Made by a program: the position numbers and the translations under genes. A DNA stretch of 64,000 bases, taken from CAUPWF01 sp963515125. GTDB taxonomy: Bacteria; Bacillota; Clostridia; Lachnospirales; Lachnospiraceae. Below are positions 33,366-42,107 of the stretch, in pieces. The stretch spans positions 224,237 through 288,236 of the forward strand of contig JBQKKG010000004.1 in the NCBI GenBank assembly GCA_052116865.1, given 5' to 3'. The stretch's first letter is position 1. Each line of letters opens with the position of its first letter. The notes below the pieces were generated by a model. It did not search any database. It saw nothing but the letters and a program-made list of their open reading frames with translations, and had not been told where the DNA came from.

Positions 33366-34427
33366 ATGGCTAATAAAGCACTCACATATCATGAACAAAG
33401 CTATATAGATAACACAATAAAACTTCGTGAAATTCTAACCACATTGCCATCCTTTGCTAAGGATTTTTTTCGGGCAATTGAGCCTAGAACATCTGCGCGA
33501 ACAAGAATATCCTATGCTTATGATTTGCGTACGTTCTTTCACTTTCTAATGGAACATAATCCATGTTATAAGAATTATACAATGGATCAATTTAAAGTTG
33601 ATGATTTAGAGTATCTAGATGCCATTGACATAGAGGAATACATGGAGTATTTAAAGGTTTATCAAGTAGAATATAAAAATATTACAAATGGTGAAAAAGG
33701 GCTTTCTCGTAAAATGTCTGCATTACATAGTTTTTATAAATATTTTTATAAACATGAATACATCACAAAAGATCCTACCCTATTAGTTGATATGCCGAAA
33801 TTACATGAAAAATCAATAGTCCGACTGGACCCAGATGAGGTTGCTGAACTATTGGATTATGTAGAACATTGTGGAGAGCAGCTTACAGGTCAAAAGAGGA
33901 TGTATTATCTTAAAACTAAGGATAGAGATATTGCAATCCTTACACTTTTGCTAGGAACTGGTATCCGTGTATCCGAGTGTGTTGGATTAGATATACAAGA
34001 TGTAGATTTTAAAAATAATGGGATTAAGGTGACTCGTAAAGGTGGCAATGAAATGATTGTGTATTTTGGTGACGAAGTACAATCCGCGTTGGAAAATTAT
34101 TTGGAAAAATCAAGATATGGAATTACTCCAATACAAGGAAATGAAAATGCCCTTTTTCTTTCTACACGTAGACAAAGAATGGGAATTCAAGCAATCGAAA
34201 ATATGGTAAAGAAATATGCGCTTCAGGTAACTCCCCATAAAAAAATAACCCCTCATAAATTGCGTAGTACATATGGCACGGCACTTTATAAAGAAACTGG
34301 TGATATCTATTTAGTTGCAGATGTTCTTGGACATAAAGATGTTAATACTACCAAAAAACATTATGCTGCATTGGACGAAGATAGAAGGCGTACGGCTGCA
34401 AATGTGGTAAAATTAAGAGGTAAATAA
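33366..34427 (+). CDS. xerS: tyrosine recombinase, XerS-like
   Basis: This 353-residue recombinase has an N-terminal SAM-like core-binding domain (about 20-145) and the full catalytic set: R201 in GTGIRVSE, K225 in TRKGG, H297 and R300 in PHKLRST, H323 in LGHKD, and Y333 in KKHYAA. Its length and motif spacing (LDYVE...KDRDIAILTLLLGTGIRVSE, NALFLSTRR, ENMVKKYA) follow streptococcal XerS (about 356 residues) rather than the roughly 300-residue XerC/D. XerS acts alone on its dif site to resolve chromosome dimers. No excisionase or phage gene is nearby. GGAGG precedes the ATG. Confidence 0.85.
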   Translation: MANKALTYHEQSYIDNTIKLREILTTLPSFAKDFFRAIEPRTSARTRISYAYDLRTFFHFLMEHNPCYKNYTMDQFKVDDLEYLDAIDIEEYMEYLKVYQVEYKNITNGEKGLSRKMSALHSFYKYFYKHEYITKDPTLLVDMPKLHEKSIVRLDPDEVAELLDYVEHCGEQLTGQKRMYYLKTKDRDIAILTLLLGTGIRVSECVGLDIQDVDFKNNGIKVTRKGGNEMIVYFGDEVQSALENYLEKSRYGITPIQGNENALFLSTRRQRMGIQAIENMVKKYALQVTPHKKITPHKLRSTYGTALYKETGDIYLVADVLGHKDVNTTKKHYAALDEDRRRTAANVVKLRGK

Positions 34428-34434
34428 AAAATGT

Positions 34435-34486
34435 ATAATCAAATAGACTCTATTATTTGAAAATAAAGTCTATTTGATTATTTTTA
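34435..34486. terminator. terminator between xerS and the GNAT gene
   Basis: A 15-bp stem (34435-34449 with 34467-34481) around a 17-nt loop is followed by TTTTAT. It serves convergent genes. Confidence 0.85.
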
Positions 34487-34501
34487 TGCTTTCTTATGCT
34501 A

Positions 34502-35017
34502 CTAAATCATGAGCCCCATTACATATAAATGATAGTAAGTTCCATTCAAAAACGTAGAATTTTTTAACTCCCCCTCTATTTCAAATCCAAATTTTTTATA
34601 TAGTTTGACTGCTAATTCATTATCTGTTCTAGTGTCTAATTGAATTCTTTTTGTGATACCGTTTGATTTACACCAATCAATTAGTCGTTTGATAATTTCT
34701 GTGCCAATACCTTGACCCTGAAATTTTTTTGAGACAACAATTCCTAATTCGCCAGAATGTTTGCTCTTGATTTTTTGATCTGAATGGATGGTACCAATTC
34801 CAACAATAGATTCATCTACTATGGCCAATAACATAGTGGCATTTTTTTGTTCATTTGTAGCTTTAATTGAGGTGACTTGATCGGATACAGATAATGGATA
34901 TTCATCTTTTTCAAAGCTTAAATATGTTGTTTCCCCTCCCACTTCATTATAAAATGACACGATTGCCTCAGCATCAGCTTCTGTTGGATTTCTAAAAACA
35001 ACTTTATAATTTTTCAT
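34502..35017 (-). CDS. GNAT-family N-acetyltransferase
   Basis: This 171-residue protein has the GNAT fold, with motif A (ELGIVVSKKFQGQGIGTEIIKRLIDWC) giving the acetyl-CoA loop QGQGIG. Motif B (LAVKLYKKFGFEIEGELKN) is like RimJ or other GNATs that acetylate N-termini or small amines. The substrate is unknown. AAAGGAT precedes the ATG. It is on the - strand downstream of dtd and separated from it by 53 nt. Confidence 0.9.
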   Translation of the reverse strand: MKNYKVVFRNPTEADAEAIVSFYNEVGGETTYLSFEKDEYPLSVSDQVTSIKATNEQKNATMLLAIVDESIVGIGTIHSDQKIKSKHSGELGIVVSKKFQGQGIGTEIIKRLIDWCKSNGITKRIQLDTRTDNELAVKLYKKFGFEIEGELKNSTFLNGTYYHLYVMGLMI

Positions 35018-35040
35018 TTTGCATACATCCTTTCATGAGT

Positions 35041-35067
35041 AGTTTACATAATTTATTTATGGTGATG
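35041..35067 (-). other. dif-like sequence B (inverted, half-site match)
   Basis: On the - strand this reads with the same ATTATGTAAACT end and matches sequence A at 23 of 27 positions. It lies in the dtd-GNAT gap. The pair flanks the lexA-xerS zone in inverted orientation. Confidence 0.25.
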
Positions 35068-35070
35068 AAA

Positions 35071-35517
35071 TTATAAATTATCGGAATCTAATATAATTGT
35101 AAATGGTCCGTCATTAACAAGACTCACTTTCATGTCAGCCCCAAAACATCCGCTTTCAACAATAGGAACTTTTTGCTTACAATTTTTAATGATATATTCA
35201 TACAATTCTTCTGCCTTCTTAGGTTCACCAGCATCAATAAAGCTTGGCCTATTCCCTTTCTTACAATTTGCATAAAGTGTAAATTGTGAAACTAACAATA
35301 AGGAACCATTTACTGAATCTAACGAAAGATTTGTTTTTCCAGATTCATCTTCAAAAATCCGTAATCCTAACATCTTTCTTATCATTTTGTCTGCAATTGC
35401 TTCTGTATCAGAAGCTGATATACCTATAAGTACTAAATACCCCCTATCTATGTCACCTGTAATCGTTTCTGCTACTTTTACTGTTGCACTTGTTACTCTT
35501 TGTATTATAAATCTCAT
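35071..35517 (-). CDS. dtd: D-aminoacyl-tRNA deacylase
   Basis: This 148-residue DTD1-type protein has MRFIIQRVTSATVKV at the N-terminus, the catalytic-pocket SQFTLYA motif, GNRPSF, and the cross-subunit NDGPFT near the end (the Gly-cisPro-type motif). It removes D-amino acids, and glycine from tRNA(Ala), for chiral proofreading. It is transcribed with the GNAT gene and divergent from the TtcA-like gene. Confidence 0.95.
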   Translation of the reverse strand: MRFIIQRVTSATVKVAETITGDIDRGYLVLIGISASDTEAIADKMIRKMLGLRIFEDESGKTNLSLDSVNGSLLLVSQFTLYANCKKGNRPSFIDAGEPKKAEELYEYIIKNCKQKVPIVESGCFGADMKVSLVNDGPFTIILDSDNL

Positions 35518-35633
35518 CTAATTGAAAACTCCTTCTCTTTTTACATTATTAGTATACTATTTTTTCTTGTGTTCTTCAATAAAAACTGTTACTATTGTTA
35601 GTGTCTAATTACAAAATAAAGTGAGGAAATATT

Positions 35634-36368
35634 ATGAAATTACAACAATTACTTAGCTTTACACGAAAAGCTGTGGATGAATATAATATGATTCAAGAGG
35701 GAGACCACATTGCTGTTGGTGTCTCTGGGGGAAAGGATAGTTTGACTTTACTATATGCCTTACATGGACTTAAAAGGTTTTATCCAAATAAATTTGAACT
35801 CAGCGCTATTACAGTAGACTTAGGATATGAAGAATTTGATTTAACAGAAGTTCAAAACCTATGTTCGACATTAGATATTCCATATAAAATAGTTAAAACG
35901 GATATTGCAAGGATACTATTTGATGAAAGAAAGGAAACGAATCCCTGTTCTCTGTGTGCAAAAATGAGAAAAGGTGCACTTAATGATGCAGTAAAAGAAA
36001 TGGGATGTAACAAAGTGGCATATGCACATCATAAGGATGATATTATTGAGACGATGCTATTATCATTGCTTTTCGAAGGAAGATTTCATTCCTTTTCACC
36101 CAAGACCTACTTGGATCGCATGGACTTAACGGTTATTCGACCAATTATGTTCATTGATGAGTCAGACGTAATTGGGTTTAAAAACAGATATCAACTGCCA
36201 GTTGTAAAAAGCAAATGTCCAATTGACGGTTATACAAAGCGACAATATGCTAAGGACTTAGTACAGCAATTAAACCTAGAACATAATGGGGCTAAAAACA
36301 GAATGTTCACAGCAATTTTGAATGGGAATATTCAAGGATGGCCAGAACGTATACCTCATATACGCTAA
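35634..36368 (+). CDS. TtcA/TtuA-family tRNA sulfurtransferase
   Basis: This 244-residue PP-loop ATPase has SGGKDS at 31-36 and C105-x2-C108 in NPCSLCAK, with a third Cys at C195 in KSKCPIDG. These are the Fe-S ligands of TtcA-like enzymes. It adenylates and thiolates tRNA, for TtcA at C32 (2-thiocytidine). At this length other TtcA-clan targets remain possible. GAGGAAA precedes the ATG. A very strong terminator follows. Confidence 0.85.
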   Translation: MKLQQLLSFTRKAVDEYNMIQEGDHIAVGVSGGKDSLTLLYALHGLKRFYPNKFELSAITVDLGYEEFDLTEVQNLCSTLDIPYKIVKTDIARILFDERKETNPCSLCAKMRKGALNDAVKEMGCNKVAYAHHKDDIIETMLLSLLFEGRFHSFSPKTYLDRMDLTVIRPIMFIDESDVIGFKNRYQLPVVKSKCPIDGYTKRQYAKDLVQQLNLEHNGAKNRMFTAILNGNIQGWPERIPHIR

Positions 36369-36373
36369 TTTTG

Positions 36374-36428
36374 AACCGACCTCCCAAATGTTAGATTTTT
36401 GGTCTAACATTTGGGAGGTCGGTTTTTC
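36374..36428. terminator. strong bidirectional terminator at the strand switch
   Basis: A perfect 22-bp stem (36374-36395 with 36403-36424) around a 7-nt loop is followed by TTTTT. It separates the last + gene from the long - strand run. Confidence 0.95.
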
Positions 36429-36464
36429 ATTATTTAATGATTTTGGCTCGCTTTGACTTTAAAA

Positions 36465-37118
36465 TTACAATTTTATTTTTGTGGAGTCACTATTTTTTTC
36501 TTTTATTAAGATATAGGATTTAATAGCTTCAACACACCCATCAATACCTAATTGAGAACTACTAATCGAAAGATGATAGCTATCTGCATCTGGCCATCTT
36601 TTATTTGTATAATAGTTGTAATAGCTACCTCTGCGTTTATCAGTTTTTAATATTAAATCTTTTGCTTTCGCATCTGTTAAGTCATATTTTCTAGCAATCC
36701 TATGAATTCTAGAATCCAAATCTGCATGAATGAATACACTTACGCAGTTAGGATATGTCTCAAGTGCATAATCAGCACATCGTCCAACAATAATGCAAGG
36801 ACCTTGATCTGCAATTTTTTTAATCGTATCAAATTGTGCTAGAAATACCTTATGATTAATTGGCATATCGGTATATCCACCAGCTGAATAGCTCATAGAA
36901 TACGTATCCATTACAAGAGAATACAAAAAACTATTGGTAGGTTTCTCATCATGAGTTTCAAATAATTCTTCACAAATTCCACTTTCTTTTGCAGCGATTG
37001 ATAATAAATCTTTATCGTATAATTTAATACCATAGTAATCTGCTAATTTATTTCCAATTTCACGGCCTGCACTTCCAAATTGTCTGCCTATTGTTATAAT
37101 TGTATTTGTTTTTTTCAT
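36465..37118 (-). CDS. cytidylate-kinase-like P-loop kinase
   Basis: This 217-residue protein begins with TIITIGRQFGSAGREIGNKLADYYG, a modified P-loop typical of the cytidylate-kinase-like family. IIVGRCADYAL and FIHADLDSRIHRIARKY follow, then TDKRRGSYYNYYTNKRWPDADSYHLSISS. It probably phosphorylates a nucleotide or another small molecule; true Cmk is normally fused or adjacent to other genes and is about 220 residues. I chose the ATG at 37116-37118 (AAGGAG 10 nt upstream). It is last in its operon. Confidence 0.85.
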   Translation of the reverse strand: MKKTNTIITIGRQFGSAGREIGNKLADYYGIKLYDKDLLSIAAKESGICEELFETHDEKPTNSFLYSLVMDTYSMSYSAGGYTDMPINHKVFLAQFDTIKKIADQGPCIIVGRCADYALETYPNCVSVFIHADLDSRIHRIARKYDLTDAKAKDLILKTDKRRGSYYNYYTNKRWPDADSYHLSISSSQLGIDGCVEAIKSYILIKEKNSDSTKIKL

Positions 37119-37197
37119 ATCAGTCACGCTCCTTTGGTATACAAACGTTATTAGTATAAATATATTATACAATATCAATGAAATAATGTATACTATT

Positions 37198-38106
37198 TTA
37201 CAATTTATTAATTAATTCTAGGAAATAATCAGGTAATGGTGCATTTACTTCTAAATATTGTCCAGTTCGTGGATGATGTATACCCAATGTCATTGCGTGC
37301 AGTGTTTGGCCTTGTAGGTCAAACGGAGATTTCAATGGACCATATACCTGATCACCTAATAATGGATGATGCTTATATGCCATATGGACTCTAATCTGAT
37401 GTGTACGTCCAGTCTCGAGCTGACACTCTATGTAGGTATAATTGCCAAAACGTTGTATTACACGATAATGCGTAATGGCATCTTTTCCATTTTTTAAGTT
37501 CACACTCATTTTTTTTCTTTCTGTTGGATGACGTCCTATTGGTGCATTAATGGTACCACTGTCTTCTTTGATATTACCATATACAATAGCGCGATATTTT
37601 CGAGTTATATTATGAGCTTTTAATTGCTCTGCAAGATTTTGATGCGCCAAATCGTGTTTACAGACAAGAAGAGATCCTGTTGTATCCTTATCGATTCTAT
37701 GAACAATACCTGGTCTCATAACTCCATTGATGCCAGATAAATCGTCTTTACAGTAGAACATAAGAGCATTAACCAAGGTACCAGAATAATGTCCTGCAGA
37801 GGGATGAACTACCATCCCTTTCGGTTTATTAATAATTAAGATATCTTTATCTTCATATAAGATATCAAGTGGGATTTGTTCGGGTAAAATGTCAGGTTCT
37901 TTCAATTCGGGAATGGTGATGTTCACAACATCATTTACTACTAGTTTATAATTTGCTTTTACCGGTTCATTGTTTACCTTAACAAACTCTTCCCTGATTA
38001 ATCTTTGAATGTATGATCTAGAAACATCAATCATGTTAGCACTAAGAAATTTATCTACTCTTTCTGTATCTTCTTTTTTTGCGATGATAAAGTTATGTGA
38101 ATTCAT
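37198..38106 (-). CDS. rluD: 23S rRNA pseudouridine synthase RluD
   Basis: This 302-residue RluA-family enzyme has an S4 domain (about 1-70, VDKFLSANMIDVSRSYIQRLI). IINKPKGMVVHPSAGHYSGTLVNAL and the catalytic Asp in VHRIDKDTTGSLLV follow, then GRTHQIRVHM and HPLLGDQVYG. It fits RluD (U1911, U1915, U1917 in helix 69). It lies immediately after lspA, the same lspA-rluD (ylyB) order as in B. subtilis. Confidence 0.93.
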   Translation of the reverse strand: MNSHNFIIAKKEDTERVDKFLSANMIDVSRSYIQRLIREEFVKVNNEPVKANYKLVVNDVVNITIPELKEPDILPEQIPLDILYEDKDILIINKPKGMVVHPSAGHYSGTLVNALMFYCKDDLSGINGVMRPGIVHRIDKDTTGSLLVCKHDLAHQNLAEQLKAHNITRKYRAIVYGNIKEDSGTINAPIGRHPTERKKMSVNLKNGKDAITHYRVIQRFGNYTYIECQLETGRTHQIRVHMAYKHHPLLGDQVYGPLKSPFDLQGQTLHAMTLGIHHPRTGQYLEVNAPLPDYFLELINKL

Positions 38107-38115
38107 ATTGAGCTC

Positions 38116-38634
38116 CTATTTACTTTTCTTAAATGTTAGAAATGTTAGTTCGTCTTCTTTATAAAAAAATAACATTAAATATACTAAAATTATAGTAGAC
38201 ATGGTCACATAAATATCCGCCACATTGAAAATAGGAAAATCTATTAATTCAAAATATAAGAAATCAACCACATACTCTAATCGAATTCGATCGACCATAT
38301 TTCCGAGAGCACCTGATACTATAAATACTGCACAAATACGCAATGGAATATAATGTTTTTTCACAGGTATCTTTCCATAAAAATATCCAATGACAAAAAG
38401 AATTACAATAGCACTAATGATAAAATATGTCTTTTGATTTTGCAACATACCAAAAGCAGCGCCTCTGTTTTCTAGATAGTATAATTTAAATATACCATCC
38501 ACTACATCAATACCGGAAGTATCCTTTAACTTTATAATTGCAAAAAATTTACTCCATTGATCAAGCAGTACTAACATTAAAATTGCAAAGATTGCATAAA
38601 AGTAGCTCTTCATAATTATTTTTTTATTGTTCAT
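38116..38634 (-). CDS. lspA: lipoprotein signal peptidase (signal peptidase II)
   Basis: This 172-residue protein has four membrane helices and both catalytic aspartates in their motifs: GALGNMVDRIR and FPIFNVADIYVT. LENRGAAFGML is also canonical. It removes signal peptides from prolipoproteins such as the DD-carboxypeptidase encoded at 43405-44382. The C-terminal charged tail extends slightly beyond helix 4. It sits between ylmH and rluD. Confidence 0.96.
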   Translation of the reverse strand: MNNKKIIMKSYFYAIFAILMLVLLDQWSKFFAIIKLKDTSGIDVVDGIFKLYYLENRGAAFGMLQNQKTYFIISAIVILFVIGYFYGKIPVKKHYIPLRICAVFIVSGALGNMVDRIRLEYVVDFLYFELIDFPIFNVADIYVTMSTIILVYLMLFFYKEDELTFLTFKKSK

Positions 38635-38657
38635 CGTATTATGTCCTTCGTTCTTTA

Positions 38658-39416
38658 TTAGATATATTTATATATAGTTACATTGTAACGCCCTTTTTTT
38701 GTCGTTGTATTTATACCTTTATATTGAAATTTCCCCAATTTACGTACAGATATAATATCATCATCTTTTACAAGATAGCTGTTTGATATTGTTACTTTAC
38801 CATTTACAAATACTTTTCCACTTTCGATATACCCCACTAACTTACTACGAGACAAGGGAAAGGCTAACGATAATAGGCTATCCAATCGTATAGAAGCTAC
38901 AGCTCCCTTTATCTCATGGTAGGAAGGAGTATATACAATATCATTATAGTTTTTATGCTTCAATTGAACTGGTGTGTTTTTTACTCGTGTCAAATACTGA
39001 ATTATAAAGTCAGAAAGAGATTGATGAAAAAATACAAAGGCAGAGTTATCTAGTAATAAAATATCACCAATTTTACAACGTTCTATACCAGTATTTAATA
39101 TTGCACCAAGATAATCTCTGTGCGTCAATTTTTCAGCAAACTTTTTTTGTAAAGGTTCTATTAAGATGCCTTCCATTGGATAAAGTAGTTCACAATAAAG
39201 AGCATCAGGAAGAAATGCAACTATCTGACGCTCTGCGATATCATATCCACCAAAAACTTGGTAATTTGTATATAATGAATTCTTTGGTATGGTATGTAAA
39301 ATATTTAGTTCATTCAAGTTTAGAAAATCAGAAAAAGTAATAATCTCTCTCTGATAAGCTATTTTAGATAACTCAATAAATCTTTTTTGTAATAACTGTA
39401 TTTCTTTTTGCATCAT
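38658..39416 (-). CDS. YlmH-type S4-domain RNA-binding protein
   Basis: This 252-residue protein has an N-terminal YlmH domain with FGGYDIAERQIVAFLPD and THRDYLGAILNTGIERCKIGDI. A C-terminal S4 domain follows (about 175-240, RLDSLLSLAFPLSRSKLVGYIESGKVFVNGK). YlmH lies in the sepF region of Firmicutes and in Bacillus acts in ribosome rescue; older work links it to division. The neighbours sepF and lspA match. It starts 5 nt after the sepF stop. Confidence 0.93.
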   Translation of the reverse strand: MMQKEIQLLQKRFIELSKIAYQREIITFSDFLNLNELNILHTIPKNSLYTNYQVFGGYDIAERQIVAFLPDALYCELLYPMEGILIEPLQKKFAEKLTHRDYLGAILNTGIERCKIGDILLLDNSAFVFFHQSLSDFIIQYLTRVKNTPVQLKHKNYNDIVYTPSYHEIKGAVASIRLDSLLSLAFPLSRSKLVGYIESGKVFVNGKVTISNSYLVKDDDIISVRKLGKFQYKGINTTTKKGRYNVTIYKYI

Positions 39417-39421
39417 TTTTC

Positions 39422-39964
39422 TTAAAATCTAGTTCTAATAGATGGTACTTCGAACGAGCTACTCAATAGATCTTGCAAATCTCCCGAAATATCTACATTG
39501 GTTGGAGTTACTAAAAATATGTAATTTGATATCTTTTGTAAATTACCTGTGATCGCAAAAGTTGCTCCAGATGTAAAATCTATGATGCGTTGTGCGACCT
39601 CTAAATCCAATCCTTCCAAATTCAAAATAACGGTGCGATTGCTTAATAATGTCTCTGTAATTTCTCTAGCATCATCTACTGAGTTTGGTTTAACCACACA
39701 TACCTCCATACCACTGCTTCTTTTAGCTGGTTGACGCATCGGAGTGACTTTGCTATTTTGTGATGCTTTAGATGTTTTGCCCCCTCGCCTATCATCTTCA
39801 TCATCATATTCGTCATATGTAGCTTTTTCTTTTTTGAACATTGCCTTTCGTGGCTTGTCCTCATAATCATCGAAGTCGTCTTCATCATCAAAAAAATCAT
39901 CTGAATCGTAATCGTCCTCATCACTTAGTTTCATAATATCAAGAAACTTATCTAATACTCCCAT
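39422..39964 (-). CDS. sepF: cell division protein SepF
   Basis: This 180-residue protein has an N-terminal amphipathic membrane helix (GVLDKFLDIMKL) and a long acidic linker rich in Asp, Glu and Tyr (about 14-60). The C-terminal SepF domain (about 85-180, VVKPNSVDDAREITETLLSNRTVILNLEGLD...RIIDFTSGATFAI) binds FtsZ filaments. SepF bundles FtsZ and tethers it to the membrane. It lies between yggS and ylmH, the conserved division-cluster order. Confidence 0.95.
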   Translation of the reverse strand: MGVLDKFLDIMKLSDEDDYDSDDFFDDEDDFDDYEDKPRKAMFKKEKATYDEYDDEDDRRGGKTSKASQNSKVTPMRQPAKRSSGMEVCVVKPNSVDDAREITETLLSNRTVILNLEGLDLEVAQRIIDFTSGATFAITGNLQKISNYIFLVTPTNVDISGDLQDLLSSSFEVPSIRTRF

Positions 39965-39985
39965 TTTTTACACTCCTATCGTTTG

Positions 39986-40678
39986 TTATAAATCGTAGTT
40001 TCTTTCACCAAAGATTCCTGTGCCCACACGAACAACAGTAGCCCCCTCTTCGATCGCTACTTCATAATCATTGGTCATTCCCATTGAAAGAATACTCATA
40101 TTAACATTATCAATGTTTTTGTTGATTATGTCAACATATAATTTATGTAAGTTTGCAAAATGTGGACGATTTTCTTCTGGATTAGCTACATATGGTGCAA
40201 TAGTCATCAAACCACGTACACATATATGGTGCATTTTAGAAATATTTTCTAATAATGGAAACACTTCCTCTAGCATAAGGCCATACTTGCTTTCTTCTCT
40301 TGCAATATTCACTTCTAATAATATATCAACAATACAATTCTTTTTTGTAGCCTCTTTCTCAATTGTTTCTATCAACCGGATGGAGTCAGCTGAGTGAATT
40401 AAAGCAACATTACCTATTATATATTTGACTTTGTTCGTTTGTAAATGACCTATAAAATGCCATTGAATATCTGGTGGTAGTTGTGCTATTTTATCCACAA
40501 GCTCTTGTACCTTATTTTCACCAAAGTTACGTATTCCTAATTCATAGACTTCTTCTATCATAGACAGGGGTTTCGTCTTACTAACTGCAATAAGTGTAAT
40601 ATCTTCTCTCTTACGATTCGCCTTTTTGCAGGCCTGTATAATATTATGTTCGACATTTTCTAATTGTTTTCTTAACAT
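39986..40678 (-). CDS. PLP homeostasis protein YggS/YlmE
   Basis: This 230-residue fold-type III PLP-binding protein has the lysine motif ITLIAVSKTKP (Lys at about 34) and NFGENKVQEL. WHFIGHLQTNKVKYI, LEVNIAREESKYG and LSMGMTNDYEVAIEEGATVVRVGTGIFG follow. It has no known catalytic activity and balances pyridoxal phosphate and amino acid pools. It lies next to sepF as in many Firmicutes. AGGAG precedes the start. Confidence 0.95.
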   Translation of the reverse strand: MLRKQLENVEHNIIQACKKANRKREDITLIAVSKTKPLSMIEEVYELGIRNFGENKVQELVDKIAQLPPDIQWHFIGHLQTNKVKYIIGNVALIHSADSIRLIETIEKEATKKNCIVDILLEVNIAREESKYGLMLEEVFPLLENISKMHHICVRGLMTIAPYVANPEENRPHFANLHKLYVDIINKNIDNVNMSILSMGMTNDYEVAIEEGATVVRVGTGIFGERNYDL

Positions 40679-40688
40679 ATTTCACTCC

Positions 40689-42095
40689 TTATTGAAAAAC
40701 AACATCATTCTCGTTTACTGTTTTACCATCTAAAACAATATGATCATAATTGGATAATCCATAGGAATCACCCTCTTTCACAATGTAATATTCTTCACTT
40801 TCACAAAGTATTGTTATTTGTTTAAATACGGCATAGCCTTTATTTATATTATAAACACCTGGGAGCTTTTTCTTTTGACTAAGCGTTAATGTGTCGTCAG
40901 ATTCTGGTTTCAATACAGTATCACCGGCTTCCAATTCATTTGAATTTAAATAACATAAGCCATCTTTGTCTTTATAAAATACCTGTGTAGCAATGAAGTT
41001 AGCCACATCTCCATTTTTCTTTTTCGAAGATTTGATATAAACTCCAGTTTCTTTATTTACACCACTTTTAGTTATATATTCTTGGGGAACCACAAAAAAA
41101 GATTTCGTAGTTTTTGCAGATTTGGGAATTTTTAATCCACTTTCATCTTCCAAGATTAATTCTACATCAAGAAAACGTTCTGTTGCATATCTTATCATAG
41201 AGTTATCAAATGATAGACATCCATAATAACCTTCTTTAGTAGAAAAGATATCTAGATTTGCCCATAATAGCTCATTATCTTTAGTAATCTTGATTTTGAC
41301 TACAGTTTTATCAGCTAATTCATTGGCAGTTTCTTTGGTTATGGGAACAATTAATGACCAATCCTCACTTGTAATCAATTTATAAACAGGATCTCCAGAT
41401 GCAAGTTTTCGATTAGGTACTAAATCAACTCGATTATAGTTTGTCCGATCAAAACTCTCTTTTGTAATTTCTTCCTTGGTAATAGACTCAAATCCATCCT
41501 TATTATAAATTACAATGCCATCTTTTTGTGCAGGGTAAATGGATAAATCATTACTTTGACCACTAGCTATTAAGTTATCTAATTGATTAACTCTATTTTG
41601 ATTTTTAGTACTTTGCAAAATAGAATCTATTTCGGTTTTTAATGTATATGTATCCACGAAGTCTTGATCTTTAAAGTTTTCATTGAATTTTTGTGTCTTA
41701 TTAACTAATAATTTTTCGTCATCTTTAGATATGGAGGATACAGATTCTTCATTCGAGGTCGTATCAAGAGTTGTACTATCTTTATTTTCTGACAAGGTAT
41801 AAACATTGGTACCTACCCCTATTTTACTTCCTTCATTTGAATAGTAAGCTACATATCCATCAGCATCCGTTGTAATCAATGATTCTTCACGAAGAATGAT
41901 ACCTGTATAGGCATTATCGCGAAGGAGTGATCCTTCACGTACTTCATAAACACTTACATGTTTATCGGTCATGTAAATGATAATGGTAATTAGAAGGTAA
42001 ATTAAAATAATACCAAATACTACGATTCCTATATTGAAATTTTCTTTTTTTCTATATTTTTGAATATTAATAAAATCATTCTTTTTTTTAGACAA
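40689..42095 (-). CDS. HlyD-like membrane adaptor protein in the division cluster
   Basis: This 468-residue protein has a cytoplasmic basic N-terminus, one membrane helix (about 22-43) and a large extracytoplasmic part. That part has an early lipoyl-like hairpin (TDADGYVAYYSNEGSKIGVGTNVYTL), a helical middle (about 110-190) and beta-rich segments ending VNENDVVFQ. The pattern resembles HlyD/MFP adaptors, but no ABC or MFS partner is encoded nearby. Its position directly before yggS-sepF suggests an envelope or division role, which is inference. Confidence 0.8.
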   Translation of the reverse strand: MSKKKNDFINIQKYRKKENFNIGIVVFGIILIYLLITIIIYMTDKHVSVYEVREGSLLRDNAYTGIILREESLITTDADGYVAYYSNEGSKIGVGTNVYTLSENKDSTTLDTTSNEESVSSISKDDEKLLVNKTQKFNENFKDQDFVDTYTLKTEIDSILQSTKNQNRVNQLDNLIASGQSNDLSIYPAQKDGIVIYNKDGFESITKEEITKESFDRTNYNRVDLVPNRKLASGDPVYKLITSEDWSLIVPITKETANELADKTVVKIKITKDNELLWANLDIFSTKEGYYGCLSFDNSMIRYATERFLDVELILEDESGLKIPKSAKTTKSFFVVPQEYITKSGVNKETGVYIKSSKKKNGDVANFIATQVFYKDKDGLCYLNSNELEAGDTVLKPESDDTLTLSQKKKLPGVYNINKGYAVFKQITILCESEEYYIVKEGDSYGLSNYDHIVLDGKTVNENDVVFQ

Positions 42096-42107
42096 TCTAA
42101 GTGCCTC

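Noticed and set aside
33366..34427. Prophage or mobile-element integrase
   Set aside because: No phage, excisionase, att repeats or cargo genes nearby. The layout follows XerS and the neighbours are housekeeping genes.
35550..35559. Palindrome TAGTATACTA between dtd and the TtcA-like gene
   Set aside because: Ten AT-rich bases overlapping a likely -10 region; not enough to call an operator.
39676..39924. 82-codon frame rich in Met, Thr and Ile opposite the sepF linker
   Set aside because: It is a frame-shifted reading of the Asp/Glu-rich sepF codons and has no independent support.
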